DNA of 64,000 nt from Mycolicibacterium tusciae JS617 (GCF_000243415.2 NZ_KI912270.1:5909837-5973836), one strand, 5' to 3'. Numbered from the stretch's first letter, positions 28,871-37,917 are shown. Translations and numbers: made by a program. Notes: generated by a model from the letters alone, not told the origin.

Positions 28871-28884
28871 AGCAAGTGCTTGGT
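28871..28884. promoter_or_regulatory. KstR2 operator, fadD3-fadE30 divergent promoter
   Basis: AGCAAGTGCTTGGT matches AnCAAGnnCTTGnT at every fixed position. It lies 17 bases from the fadD3 ATG and 16 bases from the fadE30 GTG, so a single site can block both. Confidence 0.93.
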
Positions 28885-28900
28885 AGGTTAGCCTACAGGG

Positions 28901-30049
28901 GTGATAGAGGTCCAGGAGTTCAGGGCCGAGGTCCGAGACTGGCTCGCCGAGAATCTCGCCGGCGAATTCGCCGCGATCAAAGGCCTCGGAGGGCCGGGTC
29001 GCGAGGATGAGGCTTTCGAGGAACGACGGGTGTGGAACCAGCATCTCGCGGCCGCAGGCTATACGTGCCTCGGATGGCCGACCGAACACGGCGGCCGCGG
29101 TCTGTCCGTCGCGCATCGCGTCGCGTTCTACGAGGAGTACGCGATCGCCAACGCTCCCGCGAAGGTTAATCACTTCGGCGAGGAACTGCTCGGGCCGACG
29201 CTCATCGCCTTCGGCACCCCCGAACAGCAGCAGCGGTTCCTGCCGAAGATCCTCGATGTCACCGAACTGTGGTGCCAGGGCTACTCCGAACCCGGCGCGG
29301 GCAGCGACCTTGCCAACGTCGCGACGACTGGCGAGCTCGACGGCGACCAATGGGTGATCAACGGACAGAAGGTGTGGACGTCGCTGGCGCACTGGGCGCA
29401 GTGGTGCTTCGTCGTCACCCGCACCGAGAAGGGCTCCAAACGGCACGCGGGGCTGTCCTATCTGCTGGTGCCACTCGATCAGCCCGGCGTCGAAGTCCGG
29501 CCCATCGTCCAGCTGACCGGCGACTCGGAGTTCAACGAGGTGTTCTTCGACGACGCCCGCACCGACGCAGATCTGGTCGTCGGTGAGCCCGGCGACGGCT
29601 GGCGCGTCGCGATGGGCACGCTCACCTTCGAGCGGGGCGTGTCCACACTCGGCCAGCAGATCGAGTACGCCCGTGAGCTTTCCGGTGTCGCCGAACTCGC
29701 CAAGCGCAACGGCGCCGCCGACGATCCGCTGATCCGCGAGCGGCTGGCCCGGTCCTGGGTCGGCCTTCGCACCATGAGGTCGTACGCGTTGGCGACCATG
29801 GACGTCGAACAGCCCGGGCAAGATAACGTCTCGAAACTGTTGTGGGCCAACTGGCATCGCGAGCTCGGCGAGATCGCCATGGAGGTGTTGGGCCGGGACG
29901 GGCTGACGCTGACCGATGGCGACTTCGACGAATGGCAGCGGCTGTATTTGTTCTCACGGGCGGACACCATCTACGGCGGTTCGAACGAGATTCAGCGCAA
30001 TATCATCGCCGAGCGGGTGCTCGGCTTACCCCGAGAGGTCAAAGGATGA
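28901..30049 (+). CDS. fadE30: FadE30, acyl-CoA dehydrogenase acting on the HIP-CoA series
   Basis: A 382-residue acyl-CoA dehydrogenase. It contains LGWPTEHGGRGLS, ELWCQGYSEPGAGSDLANV, INGQKVWTSLAHWAQ, and the C-terminal DTIYGGSNEIQRNIIAERVLGLPR. In M. tuberculosis and Rhodococcus FadE30 introduces the double bond into the propionyl side chain of the 5-hydroxy HIP-CoA intermediate formed via FadD3 and IpdF. The start is GTG at 28901, 16 bases after a KstR2 box. Its TGA stop overlaps the ipdF ATG, which couples the two genes. Confidence 0.92.
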   Translation: MIEVQEFRAEVRDWLAENLAGEFAAIKGLGGPGREDEAFEERRVWNQHLAAAGYTCLGWPTEHGGRGLSVAHRVAFYEEYAIANAPAKVNHFGEELLGPTLIAFGTPEQQQRFLPKILDVTELWCQGYSEPGAGSDLANVATTGELDGDQWVINGQKVWTSLAHWAQWCFVVTRTEKGSKRHAGLSYLLVPLDQPGVEVRPIVQLTGDSEFNEVFFDDARTDADLVVGEPGDGWRVAMGTLTFERGVSTLGQQIEYARELSGVAELAKRNGAADDPLIRERLARSWVGLRTMRSYALATMDVEQPGQDNVSKLLWANWHRELGEIAMEVLGRDGLTLTDGDFDEWQRLYLFSRADTIYGGSNEIQRNIIAERVLGLPREVKG

Positions 30050-30834
30050 GTCTGGCCGAAGCCCCGAAAGAGATTGAGGGGCACGGACTTCTGGTCGGCA
30101 AGGTGGTCGTCGTGACGGCCGCCGCAGGCACTGGCATCGGCTCGTCGGTGGCTCGGCGCGCGCTGGCCGAGGGTGCCGACGTCGTGATATCCGACCACCA
30201 CGAGCGGCGGCTGGGCGAAACCCGCGACCAGCTGCTCGAACTCGGCCTCGGCCGGGTCGAGAGTGTGGCTTGCGACGTGACGTCCACCGCGCAGGTCGAT
30301 GCACTGATCTCGTCGACGACCGCCCGGATGGGACGGCTCGACGTACTGGTCAACAACGCGGGCCTCGGCGGCGAGACGCCCGTCGTCGACATGACCGACG
30401 AGGAGTGGGACCGCGTCCTCAACGTGACGCTTACGTCGGTGATGCGCGCGACGCGCGCCGCGCTGCGGTACTTCCGCGACGCCGACCACGGCGGCACGAT
30501 CATCAACAACGCGAGCGTCCTCGGCTGGCGGGCGCAGCACTCCCAGGCGCACTACGCCGCGGCCAAGGCCGGGGTGATGGCGCTGACCCGCTGCAGCGCA
30601 ATCGAAGCCGTCGAGCACGGCGTGCGGATCAACGCGGTGTCGCCCAGTATCGCCAGACACAAGTTCCTCGAGAAGGTCAGTTCGTCTGAACTACTGGACA
30701 GGCTCTCGGAGGGCGAGGCGTTCGGACGGGCGGCCGAGCCGTGGGAGATCGCCGCCACCATCGCCTTCCTGGCCAGCGATTACTCCAGTTACCTCACTGG
30801 CGAAGTGATATCGGTATCCAGCCAGCGCGCCTGA
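30046..30834 (+). CDS. ipdF: IpdF, SDR dehydrogenase of HIP catabolism
   Basis: This 262-residue short-chain dehydrogenase (Rv3559c homologue) oxidises or reduces the C5 oxygen function of the HIP-CoA intermediate. It has VVTAAAGTGIGSSVARRAL, a glycine motif slightly unlike the classic TGxxxGIG. Then follow NNAGLGGETPVVDM, the catalytic Ser in NNASVLGWRAQHSQ and YAAAKAGVMA with Tyr and Lys. The ATG at 30046 overlaps the fadE30 stop by 4 bases. The C-terminus ends SYLTGEVISVSSQRA. Confidence 0.88.
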   Translation: MSLAEAPKEIEGHGLLVGKVVVVTAAAGTGIGSSVARRALAEGADVVISDHHERRLGETRDQLLELGLGRVESVACDVTSTAQVDALISSTTARMGRLDVLVNNAGLGGETPVVDMTDEEWDRVLNVTLTSVMRATRAALRYFRDADHGGTIINNASVLGWRAQHSQAHYAAAKAGVMALTRCSAIEAVEHGVRINAVSPSIARHKFLEKVSSSELLDRLSEGEAFGRAAEPWEIAATIAFLASDYSSYLTGEVISVSSQRA

Positions 30835-30914
30835 TAGGCCCGTCTCTCACATCTCCACAGTTTCTTCACAATCGCTGCCCGGAAGCACCACACTCGGCAC
30901 CTACAGTCTGATGT

Positions 30915-31579
30915 GTGAAGCGCATTCTGGTGGTCGACGACGAGCCGACCATCCTCGCGGCGGTCGCAACAAGGCTGCGCGCCGAAGCGTTTCTGGTCGA
31001 AACGGCCGTCGACGGGCCGTCGGCGGTGACGACCGCTGCGGCCACCGCTCCTGACCTGGTCGTACTCGATGTGATGCTGCCCGGCTTCGACGGGCTGGAA
31101 GTCTGCCGTCGAATTCAGGCGCAGCGATCCACCCCGGTGTTGATGCTTACCGCTCGAAGCGACGAGACCGACATGCTGATCGGCCTCGGTATCGGCGCCG
31201 ATGACTACCTCACGAAACCATTCAGCATGCGCGAACTCGTCGCGCGGTTCGGGTGCTGCTGCGCCGCGTGGAGCGGATGCCGGAGTCACCGTCGGTATCG
31301 GTCGGCGGGTATCGAATCGACCTGCAGGCGCGCAGAGTTCATTCCGGTGACGACGAAGTCCGGCTTACCCGAACCGAATTCGACCTGCTTGCCTTCCTGG
31401 TGGGGCGACCAGGCGCGGCGGTGGCCCGCGAGACACTGCTCGAGCACGTGTGGGGATGGGCCTCTGACGTCGAAACGCGCACAGTGGACAGCCATGTCAA
31501 GGCTCTGCGGCGAAAGCTGGGGTCGGAGCTGATCCGTACGGTGCACGGCGTCGGCTATGCATTGGAAATCCCGCGATGA
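30915..31579 (+). pseudogene. OmpR-family response regulator, split by a -1 frameshift
   Basis: Frame 1 from GTG 30915 encodes a complete receiver domain: acidic pocket VVDDEP (Asp8/Asp9), phospho-acceptor Asp52 in VVLDVMLPGFDG, and Lys101 in DDYLTKPFSMRELVAR. After that the frame runs into Cys-rich nonsense. The OmpR winged-helix effector (LTRTEFDLLAFLVGRPG, VDSHVKALRRKLG, IRTVHGVGYAL) continues in another frame from about 31253 to 31579. Adding one G between 31247 and 31248 (CGG-GTT-CGG-GTG) restores a continuous, family-typical protein. Either the gene is broken or there is a base-call error. The histidine kinase gene follows with ATGA overlap. Confidence 0.85.
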
Positions 31580-32607
31580 GCCGATTCGGCACACTGTGGG
31601 ACCGGCTGCCGCGCCCGCTCGATCCCTTCGGCTCCTTCAAGGTCAAGACGGGATTACTCGTCGGCGGGGCAATCACGTTGGCGTCGTTCACCTTTTGGAT
31701 CGGTGCCAGCTGGCAGTTCCGGTACGCATTGTTGGCGGCCCTGGCCACCTCACTGGTCTTCACACAATTCCTGGCACATGGGATGACATCGCCCCTGCGG
31801 CAGATGACAGCAGCGGTACGAGCGATGGCACGCGGTGACTACAGCATCCGGGTACGAGCTACCTCGCGCGACGAGATAGGGCAGTTGGCGACGGCCTTCA
31901 ACCAGATGGCCGCCGACCTCGGCGCCGCCGACGAGTATCGGCGCGGTCTCATCGCGAACGTCTCACACGAACTGCGCACCCCGATCGCAGCCCTGCGTGC
32001 GGTGTTGGAGAACGTCGTCGACGGGGTGGCCGAGCCAGATGCCGAGACCATGCGGATAGCGTTGTCGCAGACCGAGCGGCTCGGCGAACTGGTGACCAAT
32101 CTGCTCGATCTCTCGCGCGTCGAAGGCGGCGCAATTCCGCTGCAGATCAGTAGGTTTAGCGTCGAGGAGTTCCTGCACGACGCCATCGAACACGTGGCGA
32201 TCGGGCCTGGCGACGCGCGGGTGGCGGTTCGAGTGTCGCCGCCCACGCTCGTGGCGTCGGCGGACCCGGCTCGTCTGCGCCAGGTGGTCATCAACCTGGT
32301 GAACAACGCCATTCGGCACAGCCCGAAAGGCGCAGATGTCTCGGTACTCGCGACTGCTGCCGAGCGGGGTGGTCTGCGCTTGGAGGTGTTCGACTGCGGC
32401 CCCGGGATCGCACCGGCCGAGCGGGAACGGGTCTTTCAGCGTTTCACTCGCGGTGCCACTTCCGAAGGCGGCACCGGACTGGGCCTCGCGATTGCCCGGT
32501 GGGCGGTCGAATTGCACAGCGGAACAATCGAAGTAATGGATACACCAGAGGGATGCCGGATCGCGGTCATCATCCCGGAACCGCCAACACTGGAGGATCT
32601 GACATGA
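31576..32607 (+). CDS. Sensor histidine kinase
   Basis: A 343-residue membrane kinase. Two closely spaced hydrophobic segments at about residues 25-45 and 49-68 form a hairpin with almost no extracytoplasmic sensor, so it may sense the membrane itself or its partner protein. Then come a HAMP domain (about 69-120), the dimerisation/phospho-acceptor H-box SHELRTP with His131, the N box VINLVNNAIRH, G1 DCGPGIAP and G2 GGTGLGLAIA. It is coupled to the frameshifted response regulator upstream and by ATGA to the membrane protein downstream. If the frameshift is real, the cognate output is lost. Confidence 0.9.
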   Translation: MSRFGTLWDRLPRPLDPFGSFKVKTGLLVGGAITLASFTFWIGASWQFRYALLAALATSLVFTQFLAHGMTSPLRQMTAAVRAMARGDYSIRVRATSRDEIGQLATAFNQMAADLGAADEYRRGLIANVSHELRTPIAALRAVLENVVDGVAEPDAETMRIALSQTERLGELVTNLLDLSRVEGGAIPLQISRFSVEEFLHDAIEHVAIGPGDARVAVRVSPPTLVASADPARLRQVVINLVNNAIRHSPKGADVSVLATAAERGGLRLEVFDCGPGIAPAERERVFQRFTRGATSEGGTGLGLAIARWAVELHSGTIEVMDTPEGCRIAVIIPEPPTLEDLT

Positions 32608-34175
32608 CGATGATGTACCCCGGTCCCTACGGTGCCCCGCCCCCGCCACTGCTCGGACCGATGCCGCCGCGGCAGGGCGAGGCCGGCTGGACGGTGTGGC
32701 CGAGGCGGATCTGGCCGGTCGACCCGCTGGCGGCTGCACCCCGACGAATGCTGCTCGCCGCGGCCGTCGCAGGTGTGATCGGAACCGCGCTGTGGCGGCC
32801 GACTGTGCTCAGCGTCGGCTACCTCGTCGTCGGTTTGATGGTCTTCGGCGTCGTCTATGGCACCGCGGATCGCCGCCCGACCCGTGCCGAATGGGTCGGA
32901 ATCGGGTTGACACTCGCGCTGCTCTCGGTGTCCGCGGTGCTGGCCGCCGAGTGGGTCGGCGGTCTCTGCCTCGTCGCCGCCTGGGTGGTGGCCTGGTGCA
33001 CGCTCGCCGGCGGTCACACCTGGACCGCGGTGTTCGCCGGCCCGTTTCTCCCCTGGCTGTTGCCGGGGCGGGTACGGGGATGGGTAGGTCGTGGCCTGCA
33101 CGGACCACGGAGCCGCTCCGGCGGCGACATCGGACCCATGACGAGTCGTATCGCGCCTCCCAAGCTCGGAAGGGCCGCGGCCGTCGTCGGCGTCACCGTG
33201 CTCCTTGCGCTTGTATTCGGCGGGCTGTTCACCGCGGCCGACCCCGCGTTCGCTCACCTCGTCGACAACCTGGTGCCTGAGTTCGATGGCGGCGATATCG
33301 TTGCGCGGCTCGTGGTCGCGGGCATCGTCGTGGCCTTCGTCGTGGAGGGCGGCTATCTGATCCGGTTCCGGCCGCGACTCGACGACATGGCTCCTGCGCC
33401 GATGCGGCCGGTGCCGCAGTGGGAATGGGCGCTGCCGCTCGGTGTGCTCGACGCGTTGTTCATCGCCTTTGTCGCGGTGCAGGCGAGCGTTCTGTTCGGC
33501 GGACACACCCATGTGCTGGAAACCGAGGGCCTGACGTACGCCGAGTACGCGCGACAGGGCTTCTGGCAACTGTTGTGGGTTTCGGGCCTGACGATGCTGG
33601 TTCTGAGTGCCGTCATCCGGGTGGCGGGGCGAGCCACCGCGGCCGATCGCCGACTGCTGCGCGTGCTCGTCGGAACTCTCTGCGCCACATCGGTTGTCGT
33701 GGTGATTTCGGCGATCCGCCGGATGTGGGTGTATCAGCAGGCCTACGGGTTCAGCACCGAGCGGCTGATGGTGATCACCATCGAGGTGTGGCTGGGTGCG
33801 GTGTTCCTTCTGGTCGCCGCAGCCGGAATTCGGATGAGCGCCCGGTGGCTGCCGCGCGCCGTGCTGGTGGCCGGTGTCCTGGCGCTCCTGGGGCTGGCCG
33901 CCCTCAATCCCGAGCGCCTGATCGCCGACCGCAACATCGACCGTTTCGAGCAGACGGGTCAACTCGACGCGGAGTACCTGTCCAGACTTTCCGCGGATAT
34001 CGACCCCGCGCTGCACCGACTGCCCGACCGGATCCGGGCCTGCGTGACGGCCCCGGCCGCTGACCCCGACCCCTGGTATCTGTTCAACCTCTCGCGGTCC
34101 CGCGCCGATCGTGCCGTGGACGGTCCGCTGTCGGACTATTGCACCGCCTTTGGCCGGGACGAATACAGCAGGTAG
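32604..34175 (+). CDS. Polytopic membrane protein of the DUF4153/DUF4173 type
   Basis: A 523-residue protein with a short proline-rich cytoplasmic N-terminus (PYGAPPPPLLGPMPP) and about ten hydrophobic segments. Recognisable family segments include GLFTAADPAFAHLVDN, LFGGHTHVLETEGLTYAEYARQGFW, and the C-terminal AALNPERLIADRNIDRF. Such proteins are often found beside two-component systems, and here it is translationally coupled to the kinase. Its function is unknown. It may be the sensing partner of the sensor-less kinase, which is inference. The ATG at 32604 overlaps the kinase stop. Confidence 0.8.
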   Translation: MTMMYPGPYGAPPPPLLGPMPPRQGEAGWTVWPRRIWPVDPLAAAPRRMLLAAAVAGVIGTALWRPTVLSVGYLVVGLMVFGVVYGTADRRPTRAEWVGIGLTLALLSVSAVLAAEWVGGLCLVAAWVVAWCTLAGGHTWTAVFAGPFLPWLLPGRVRGWVGRGLHGPRSRSGGDIGPMTSRIAPPKLGRAAAVVGVTVLLALVFGGLFTAADPAFAHLVDNLVPEFDGGDIVARLVVAGIVVAFVVEGGYLIRFRPRLDDMAPAPMRPVPQWEWALPLGVLDALFIAFVAVQASVLFGGHTHVLETEGLTYAEYARQGFWQLLWVSGLTMLVLSAVIRVAGRATAADRRLLRVLVGTLCATSVVVVISAIRRMWVYQQAYGFSTERLMVITIEVWLGAVFLLVAAAGIRMSARWLPRAVLVAGVLALLGLAALNPERLIADRNIDRFEQTGQLDAEYLSRLSADIDPALHRLPDRIRACVTAPAADPDPWYLFNLSRSRADRAVDGPLSDYCTAFGRDEYSR

Positions 34176-34211
34176 CGGCCAAACCGGCGCGCGAACACCC
34201 GATAGTTACCT

Positions 34212-34225
34212 AGCAAGTGCTTGGT
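34212..34225. promoter_or_regulatory. KstR2 operator upstream of kstR2-fadA6
   Basis: AGCAAGTGCTTGGT is a perfect AnCAAGnnCTTGnT match and identical to the site at 28871. It ends 15 bases before the kstR2 ATG and implies autorepression. Confidence 0.93.
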
Positions 34226-34240
34226 TGGTAAGCTGTCGGG

Positions 34241-34849
34241 ATGGTGGAGGAACCGGCCGCCCCTGCGGTGAGCAGGCGTGACGAGCTTCTCGAACTCGCT
34301 GCGGTGATGTTCGCCGAACGCGGGCTGCGGGCCACGACCGTGCGCGACATCGCGGACTCGGCGGGAATCCTGTCCGGCAGTCTCTACCACCACTTCTCGT
34401 CCAAGGAGGAGATGGTCGACGAGGTGTTGCGTGGATTCCTCGACTGGCTCTTCGAACGCTACGAGCAGATCGCCGCGACCGAACCGAACCCGCTGGAACG
34501 GCTCAAGGGCCTGTTCATGGCGTCGTTCGAGGCGATCGAAGACCGGCACGCTCAGGTCGTCATCTATCAGGACGAGGCCAAGCGGCTCGCGGGCCAGGAG
34601 CGGTTCTCGTACGTGGAGCAACGCAATCAAGAGCAGCGCAAGATGTGGCTGAATGTGCTCGACCAGGGCGTCCAAGAGGGGTACTTCCGGCCCGATATCG
34701 ACGTCGATCTGGTCTACCGGTTCATCCGCGACACCACCTGGGTTTCGGTCCGCTGGTACCAGCCGGGCGGACCACTGACGGCCGAAGAGGTCGGCCGGCA
34801 ATACCTGTCCATCGTTCTTGGCGGCATCACCAAAGAAGGAGTCGAGTAA
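34241..34849 (+). CDS. kstR2: KstR2, TetR-family repressor of the HIP (ring C/D) regulon
   Basis: KstR2 represses fadD3, fadE30, ipd and related genes until HIP-CoA accumulates. The 202-residue protein has a clear TetR DNA-binding domain (RATTVRDIADSAGILSGSLYHHF over about residues 28-50) followed by the helical ligand domain with YQDEAKRLAGQERFSYVEQ. The C-terminus resembles other KstR2 proteins (TADEVGRQYL-like end, here TAEEVGRQYLSIVLGGI). It is followed without a gap by fadA6 (TAATG overlap) and preceded by its own operator. Confidence 0.94.
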   Translation: MVEEPAAPAVSRRDELLELAAVMFAERGLRATTVRDIADSAGILSGSLYHHFSSKEEMVDEVLRGFLDWLFERYEQIAATEPNPLERLKGLFMASFEAIEDRHAQVVIYQDEAKRLAGQERFSYVEQRNQEQRKMWLNVLDQGVQEGYFRPDIDVDLVYRFIRDTTWVSVRWYQPGGPLTAEEVGRQYLSIVLGGITKEGVE

Positions 34850-35997
34850 TGCCTGAGGCATACGTCATCGAAGCTGTCCGAACTGCTGTCGGCAAGCGCA
34901 ACGGCGGGCTGTCCGGCGTGCATCCCGTCGATCTGGGTGCCGCGGGCTGGCGCGGATTGTTCGACCGGACCGACGCCGATCCCGGTGCGGTCGACGACGT
35001 GATCGCCGGTTGCGTCGACGCCATCGGGCCTCAGGCGGGCAACATCGCCAGGCTGTCGTGGCTGGCCGCCGGATTCCCCGAAGAAGTGCCGGGTGTCACC
35101 GTTGACCGCCAGTGCGGTTCGAGCCAGCAGGCGATTTCCTTTGGCGCACAGGCCATCATGTCCGGTACCGCTGATCTGATCGTGGCGGGCGGCATGCAGA
35201 ACATGAGCCAAATCCCGATCTCGTCGGCGATGACCGTCGCCGAGCAGTTCGGCTTCACCTCGCCGACCAACGAATCCAAGAGCTGGCTGCACCGCTACGG
35301 CGATCAGGAGATCTCACAGTTCCGCGGTTCGGAGCTGATCGCCGAGAAGTGGAATCTCTCCCGCGAAGAGATGGAGGAGTACTCGCTTATCAGCCACCAG
35401 CGTGCGCAGGAGGCGATCCGCGCCGGGCACTTCGAGAACGAGATCATCGGTGTCGACGGATTCGTCATCGACGAAGGTCCGCGTGACACCTCGCTGGAGA
35501 AGATGGCGGGTCTCAAGACGCTGGTCGACGGTGGCCGGCTGACTGCCGCGATGGCCAGCCAGATCTCCGACGGCGCAAGCGCTGTGTTGCTCGCGTCCGA
35601 GCAGGCGGTCAAGGACCACGGGCTCAAGCCCCGGGCACGCATCCACCACATCAGCGCCCGCGGCGCCGACCCGGTGTTCATGCTGACGGGCCCGATCCCC
35701 GCCACTCAGTACGCACTGAAAAAGACCGGCCTGTCGATGGACGACATCGACACCGTCGAGATCAACGAGGCCTTCGCACCCGTCGTCATGGCGTGGATGA
35801 AGGAACTCAGGGTCGACCACGCGAAGGTGAACCCCAGCGGCGGTGCGATCGCGCTCGGACATCCACTCGGTGCTACCGGCGCCAAACTGTTCACCACGAT
35901 GCTGAACACGTTGGAGCGCACCGGCGGACGCTACGGACTGCAAACGATGTGCGAGGGCGGCGGCACCGCCAACGTCACGATCATCGAGCGCCTCTAG
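34849..35997 (+). CDS. fadA6: FadA6, thiolase of ring C/D catabolism
   Basis: A 382-residue thiolase performing CoA-dependent cleavage of a beta-keto CoA intermediate from the opened steroid C/D rings. The nucleophile is Cys89 in VDRQCGSSQQA. The catalytic histidine is His338 in [14 protein letters not shown] and the second active-site cysteine Cys368 in TMCEGGGTANVTII. NEAFAPVVMAW is the usual NEAFA motif. The TAG stop shares CTAG with the stop of the convergent alcohol dehydrogenase. Confidence 0.92.
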   Translation: MPEAYVIEAVRTAVGKRNGGLSGVHPVDLGAAGWRGLFDRTDADPGAVDDVIAGCVDAIGPQAGNIARLSWLAAGFPEEVPGVTVDRQCGSSQQAISFGAQAIMSGTADLIVAGGMQNMSQIPISSAMTVAEQFGFTSPTNESKSWLHRYGDQEISQFRGSELIAEKWNLSREEMEEYSLISHQRAQEAIRAGHFENEIIGVDGFVIDEGPRDTSLEKMAGLKTLVDGGRLTAAMASQISDGASAVLLASEQAVKDHGLKPRARIHHISARGADPVFMLTGPIPATQYALKKTGLSMDDIDTVEINEAFAPVVMAWMKELRVDHAKVNPSGGAIALGHPLGATGAKLFTTMLNTLERTGGRYGLQTMCEGGGTANVTIIERL

Positions 35998-37109
35998 TGG
36001 TCGTGGATGATCACACCGCGGATGTTGCGACCCGCGAGCATGTCGTCATACGCCACGTTGATGTCGTTGAGCTTGTACTCGGCGGTCACCGTCTCGTCGA
36101 GGAGTAGCTTGCCGTCGCGGTAGAGGTTGAGTAGCCGCGGGATGTCCGCGCGCGGATTCGCCTCACCATAGAGGCTGCCAAGCAGCCGCTTCTGGAACAG
36201 CGTCATCATCGCCATCGGCAGGGTCGGCGTCACGTCGGCCATCGATGCGATGGCGGTCATCACCACCGCGCCGCCCTTGCGGACGATATCCAGCGCCTCG
36301 TTGATCATCGGCCCCTTGAGTAGGCCGACCGTCAGCAGTGCGGAGTCCGCCATCACGCCGCGGGTGAGTTCTGCGACCAACTCCGTGGCCTCGGGCATCG
36401 ATGTCACGAAATGGGTGGCGCCGAACTCGAATGCCTTGTCCCGCTTAGATTCCACGATGTCGACGACGACAATGTGCTCGGCGCCCGCCAGCCGGGCGCC
36501 CTGGATCGCGCCGCTGCCGATACCTCCGCAGCCGATCACGACCACGGTGTCGCCCGGAGTCACGTCGGCGGTGTTGACGGCTGAACCCCATCCCGTCATC
36601 ACCCCGCAGCCCAGCAGGCACGCGCGAGACAGCGGCAGGTCGTCGTCGACCTTGACCAAGGAGGTCTCCGAGACGGTGCTGAGTTCGGAGAAACTTCCGA
36701 CCCCGACCATGACGCCGACGTCCTTCCCCTGCGCCCGGCGGCGGTAGGTGCCGTCGGCCTGCAGACCCAACAGGATGATCGCGCCCATATCGCACAGGTT
36801 CTGATGTCCGCTGGCACACCAGCGGCAGCGGCCACACGCCGGCAGGAACGAGGCCACCACATGGTCGCCGACCTTCAGGTCGCGCACGCCGGGGCCGATC
36901 TCCTGCACGACACCGGCGCCCTCATGCCCGCCGATCGTCGGAAGCGTCACGCCGGCCAGATCGCCGGTCTGGACATGGTGGTCGGAGTGGCACAACCCGG
37001 TGGCCTCGAATGCGACGAGGACCTCGCCTTCCTTCGGTCCGTCGAGGTCGATCTCCTCGACGCTCCACGGCTTGTTGAGCTCCCACAGCACGGCAGCGTT
37101 CGTCTTCAT
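35994..37109 (-). CDS. NDMA-dependent-type zinc alcohol dehydrogenase
   Basis: A 371-residue medium-chain dehydrogenase. The catalytic zinc ligands are in TGLCHSDHH and GGHEGAGVV. The structural-zinc loop is CGRCRWCASGHQNLC and the Rossmann motif VIGCGGIGSGAIQGA. Features such as MGAIILLGLQADGTYRRRAQG and VDIVESKRDKAFEFGATHF are typical of actinobacterial NDMA-dependent alcohol dehydrogenases, which keep NAD bound and use mycofactocin as electron carrier in vivo. That dependence is known of the family and not shown here. Substrate unknown. No KstR2 box precedes it. Confidence 0.85.
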   Translation of the reverse strand: MKTNAAVLWELNKPWSVEEIDLDGPKEGEVLVAFEATGLCHSDHHVQTGDLAGVTLPTIGGHEGAGVVQEIGPGVRDLKVGDHVVASFLPACGRCRWCASGHQNLCDMGAIILLGLQADGTYRRRAQGKDVGVMVGVGSFSELSTVSETSLVKVDDDLPLSRACLLGCGVMTGWGSAVNTADVTPGDTVVVIGCGGIGSGAIQGARLAGAEHIVVVDIVESKRDKAFEFGATHFVTSMPEATELVAELTRGVMADSALLTVGLLKGPMINEALDIVRKGGAVVMTAIASMADVTPTLPMAMMTLFQKRLLGSLYGEANPRADIPRLLNLYRDGKLLLDETVTAEYKLNDINVAYDDMLAGRNIRGVIIHDH

Positions 37110-37167
37110 GCGAAAAGAGTTTAGGGAAAGTGGGACGCGGATTGGGCTGAATCGAAAGGCTTACTGT

Positions 37168-37917
37168 TTACTGTGCGAGAAGCAGCCCGCCGAGTGCGAC
37201 GATCCAGCTCGCGAAGCTGCCGACCAAGAAGTACTCAGTGACTGTGCTGATGTCGACGTCTACACCGATATGTCCGTTCTCCCGGGCCTTCTGCGCGTTG
37301 ATCTCCGGGAACCTGATGATGCTCTTCGCCGCAACCACGGCGGTGGCGGCCGCGAGTTGACCGGCCAGTCCGAGCCCGAGAATCAGGACGCGCTCCATCG
37401 GGCCGAGCAGCCTGCCGCCCTTGAGCCGATCCGATGCCTGCGGCTCGCCGGCGGGCTTCACCGCGCCGACGGCGCTGAGAACCAGCCGCACCAACTGGTT
37501 TCCGGTCACGAGTTGAAGCAGCACCACCGCGACGACCATGAGCAGCCGGTCGGTATCCAGGTTCGCGACTCCCGGCAGAGCAACCCATGTCGACCACCGC
37601 ACCAGCAGTCCGCCCGCCTCCGAGCCGAAACCCGACAGCACAATCAGCAACCCGACCGCCACGGCGAACACGATCAGCGGTGCCAGCTCGCGGTCACCGG
37701 TCCGCTCCGCGCGTGCACACAGCACGACCCACGCGACGCTCGCCGCCGCCGCGATCTCCAACAGCACGATGTCGTTGGCATGCCACAGCCCGGCCAGCGC
37801 CGCACACCCGATCACCACCATCGGCGCCGCGACGGGTGGCACCCAGGAGCGGTCGGTCAGTCGCCGGGCCACATCCGCGATACCCATCGCGATCAGCATC
37901 ACCGCCAGCGCGCTCAC
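37168..37917 (-). CDS. Membrane protein partner of SatD (DUF3307-like)
   Basis: A 249-residue protein with about seven hydrophobic segments. The C-terminal third (GPMERVLILGLGLAGQLAAA, AAKSIIRFPEI, TVTEYFLVGSFASWIVALGG) resembles the conserved end of DUF3307 membrane proteins often encoded next to SatD. The GTG start at 37917 overlaps the satD stop as GTGA, so the two are co-translated. It has no recognisable transport or enzyme motif. The SIIRFPE segment sits between the last two helices, probably on the cytoplasmic side. Confidence 0.75.
   Translation of the reverse strand: MSALAVMLIAMGIADVARRLTDRSWVPPVAAPMVVIGCAALAGLWHANDIVLLEIAAAASVAWVVLCARAERTGDRELAPLIVFAVAVGLLIVLSGFGSEAGGLLVRWSTWVALPGVANLDTDRLLMVVAVVLLQLVTGNQLVRLVLSAVGAVKPAGEPQASDRLKGGRLLGPMERVLILGLGLAGQLAAATAVVAAKSIIRFPEINAQKARENGHIGVDVDISTVTEYFLVGSFASWIVALGGLLLAQ

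Noticed and set aside
27270..28886. Long plus-strand frame opposite fadD3
   Set aside because: fadD3 shows all ANL motifs on the minus strand; the plus frame has no domain and runs through the KstR2 operator.
32436..34016. Open frame of over 500 codons on the minus strand opposite the DUF4153/4173-type gene
   Set aside because: It lies antisense to a gene with clear membrane helices and ATGA coupling; its His/Arg/Gln-rich content is the usual shadow of GC-rich coding DNA.
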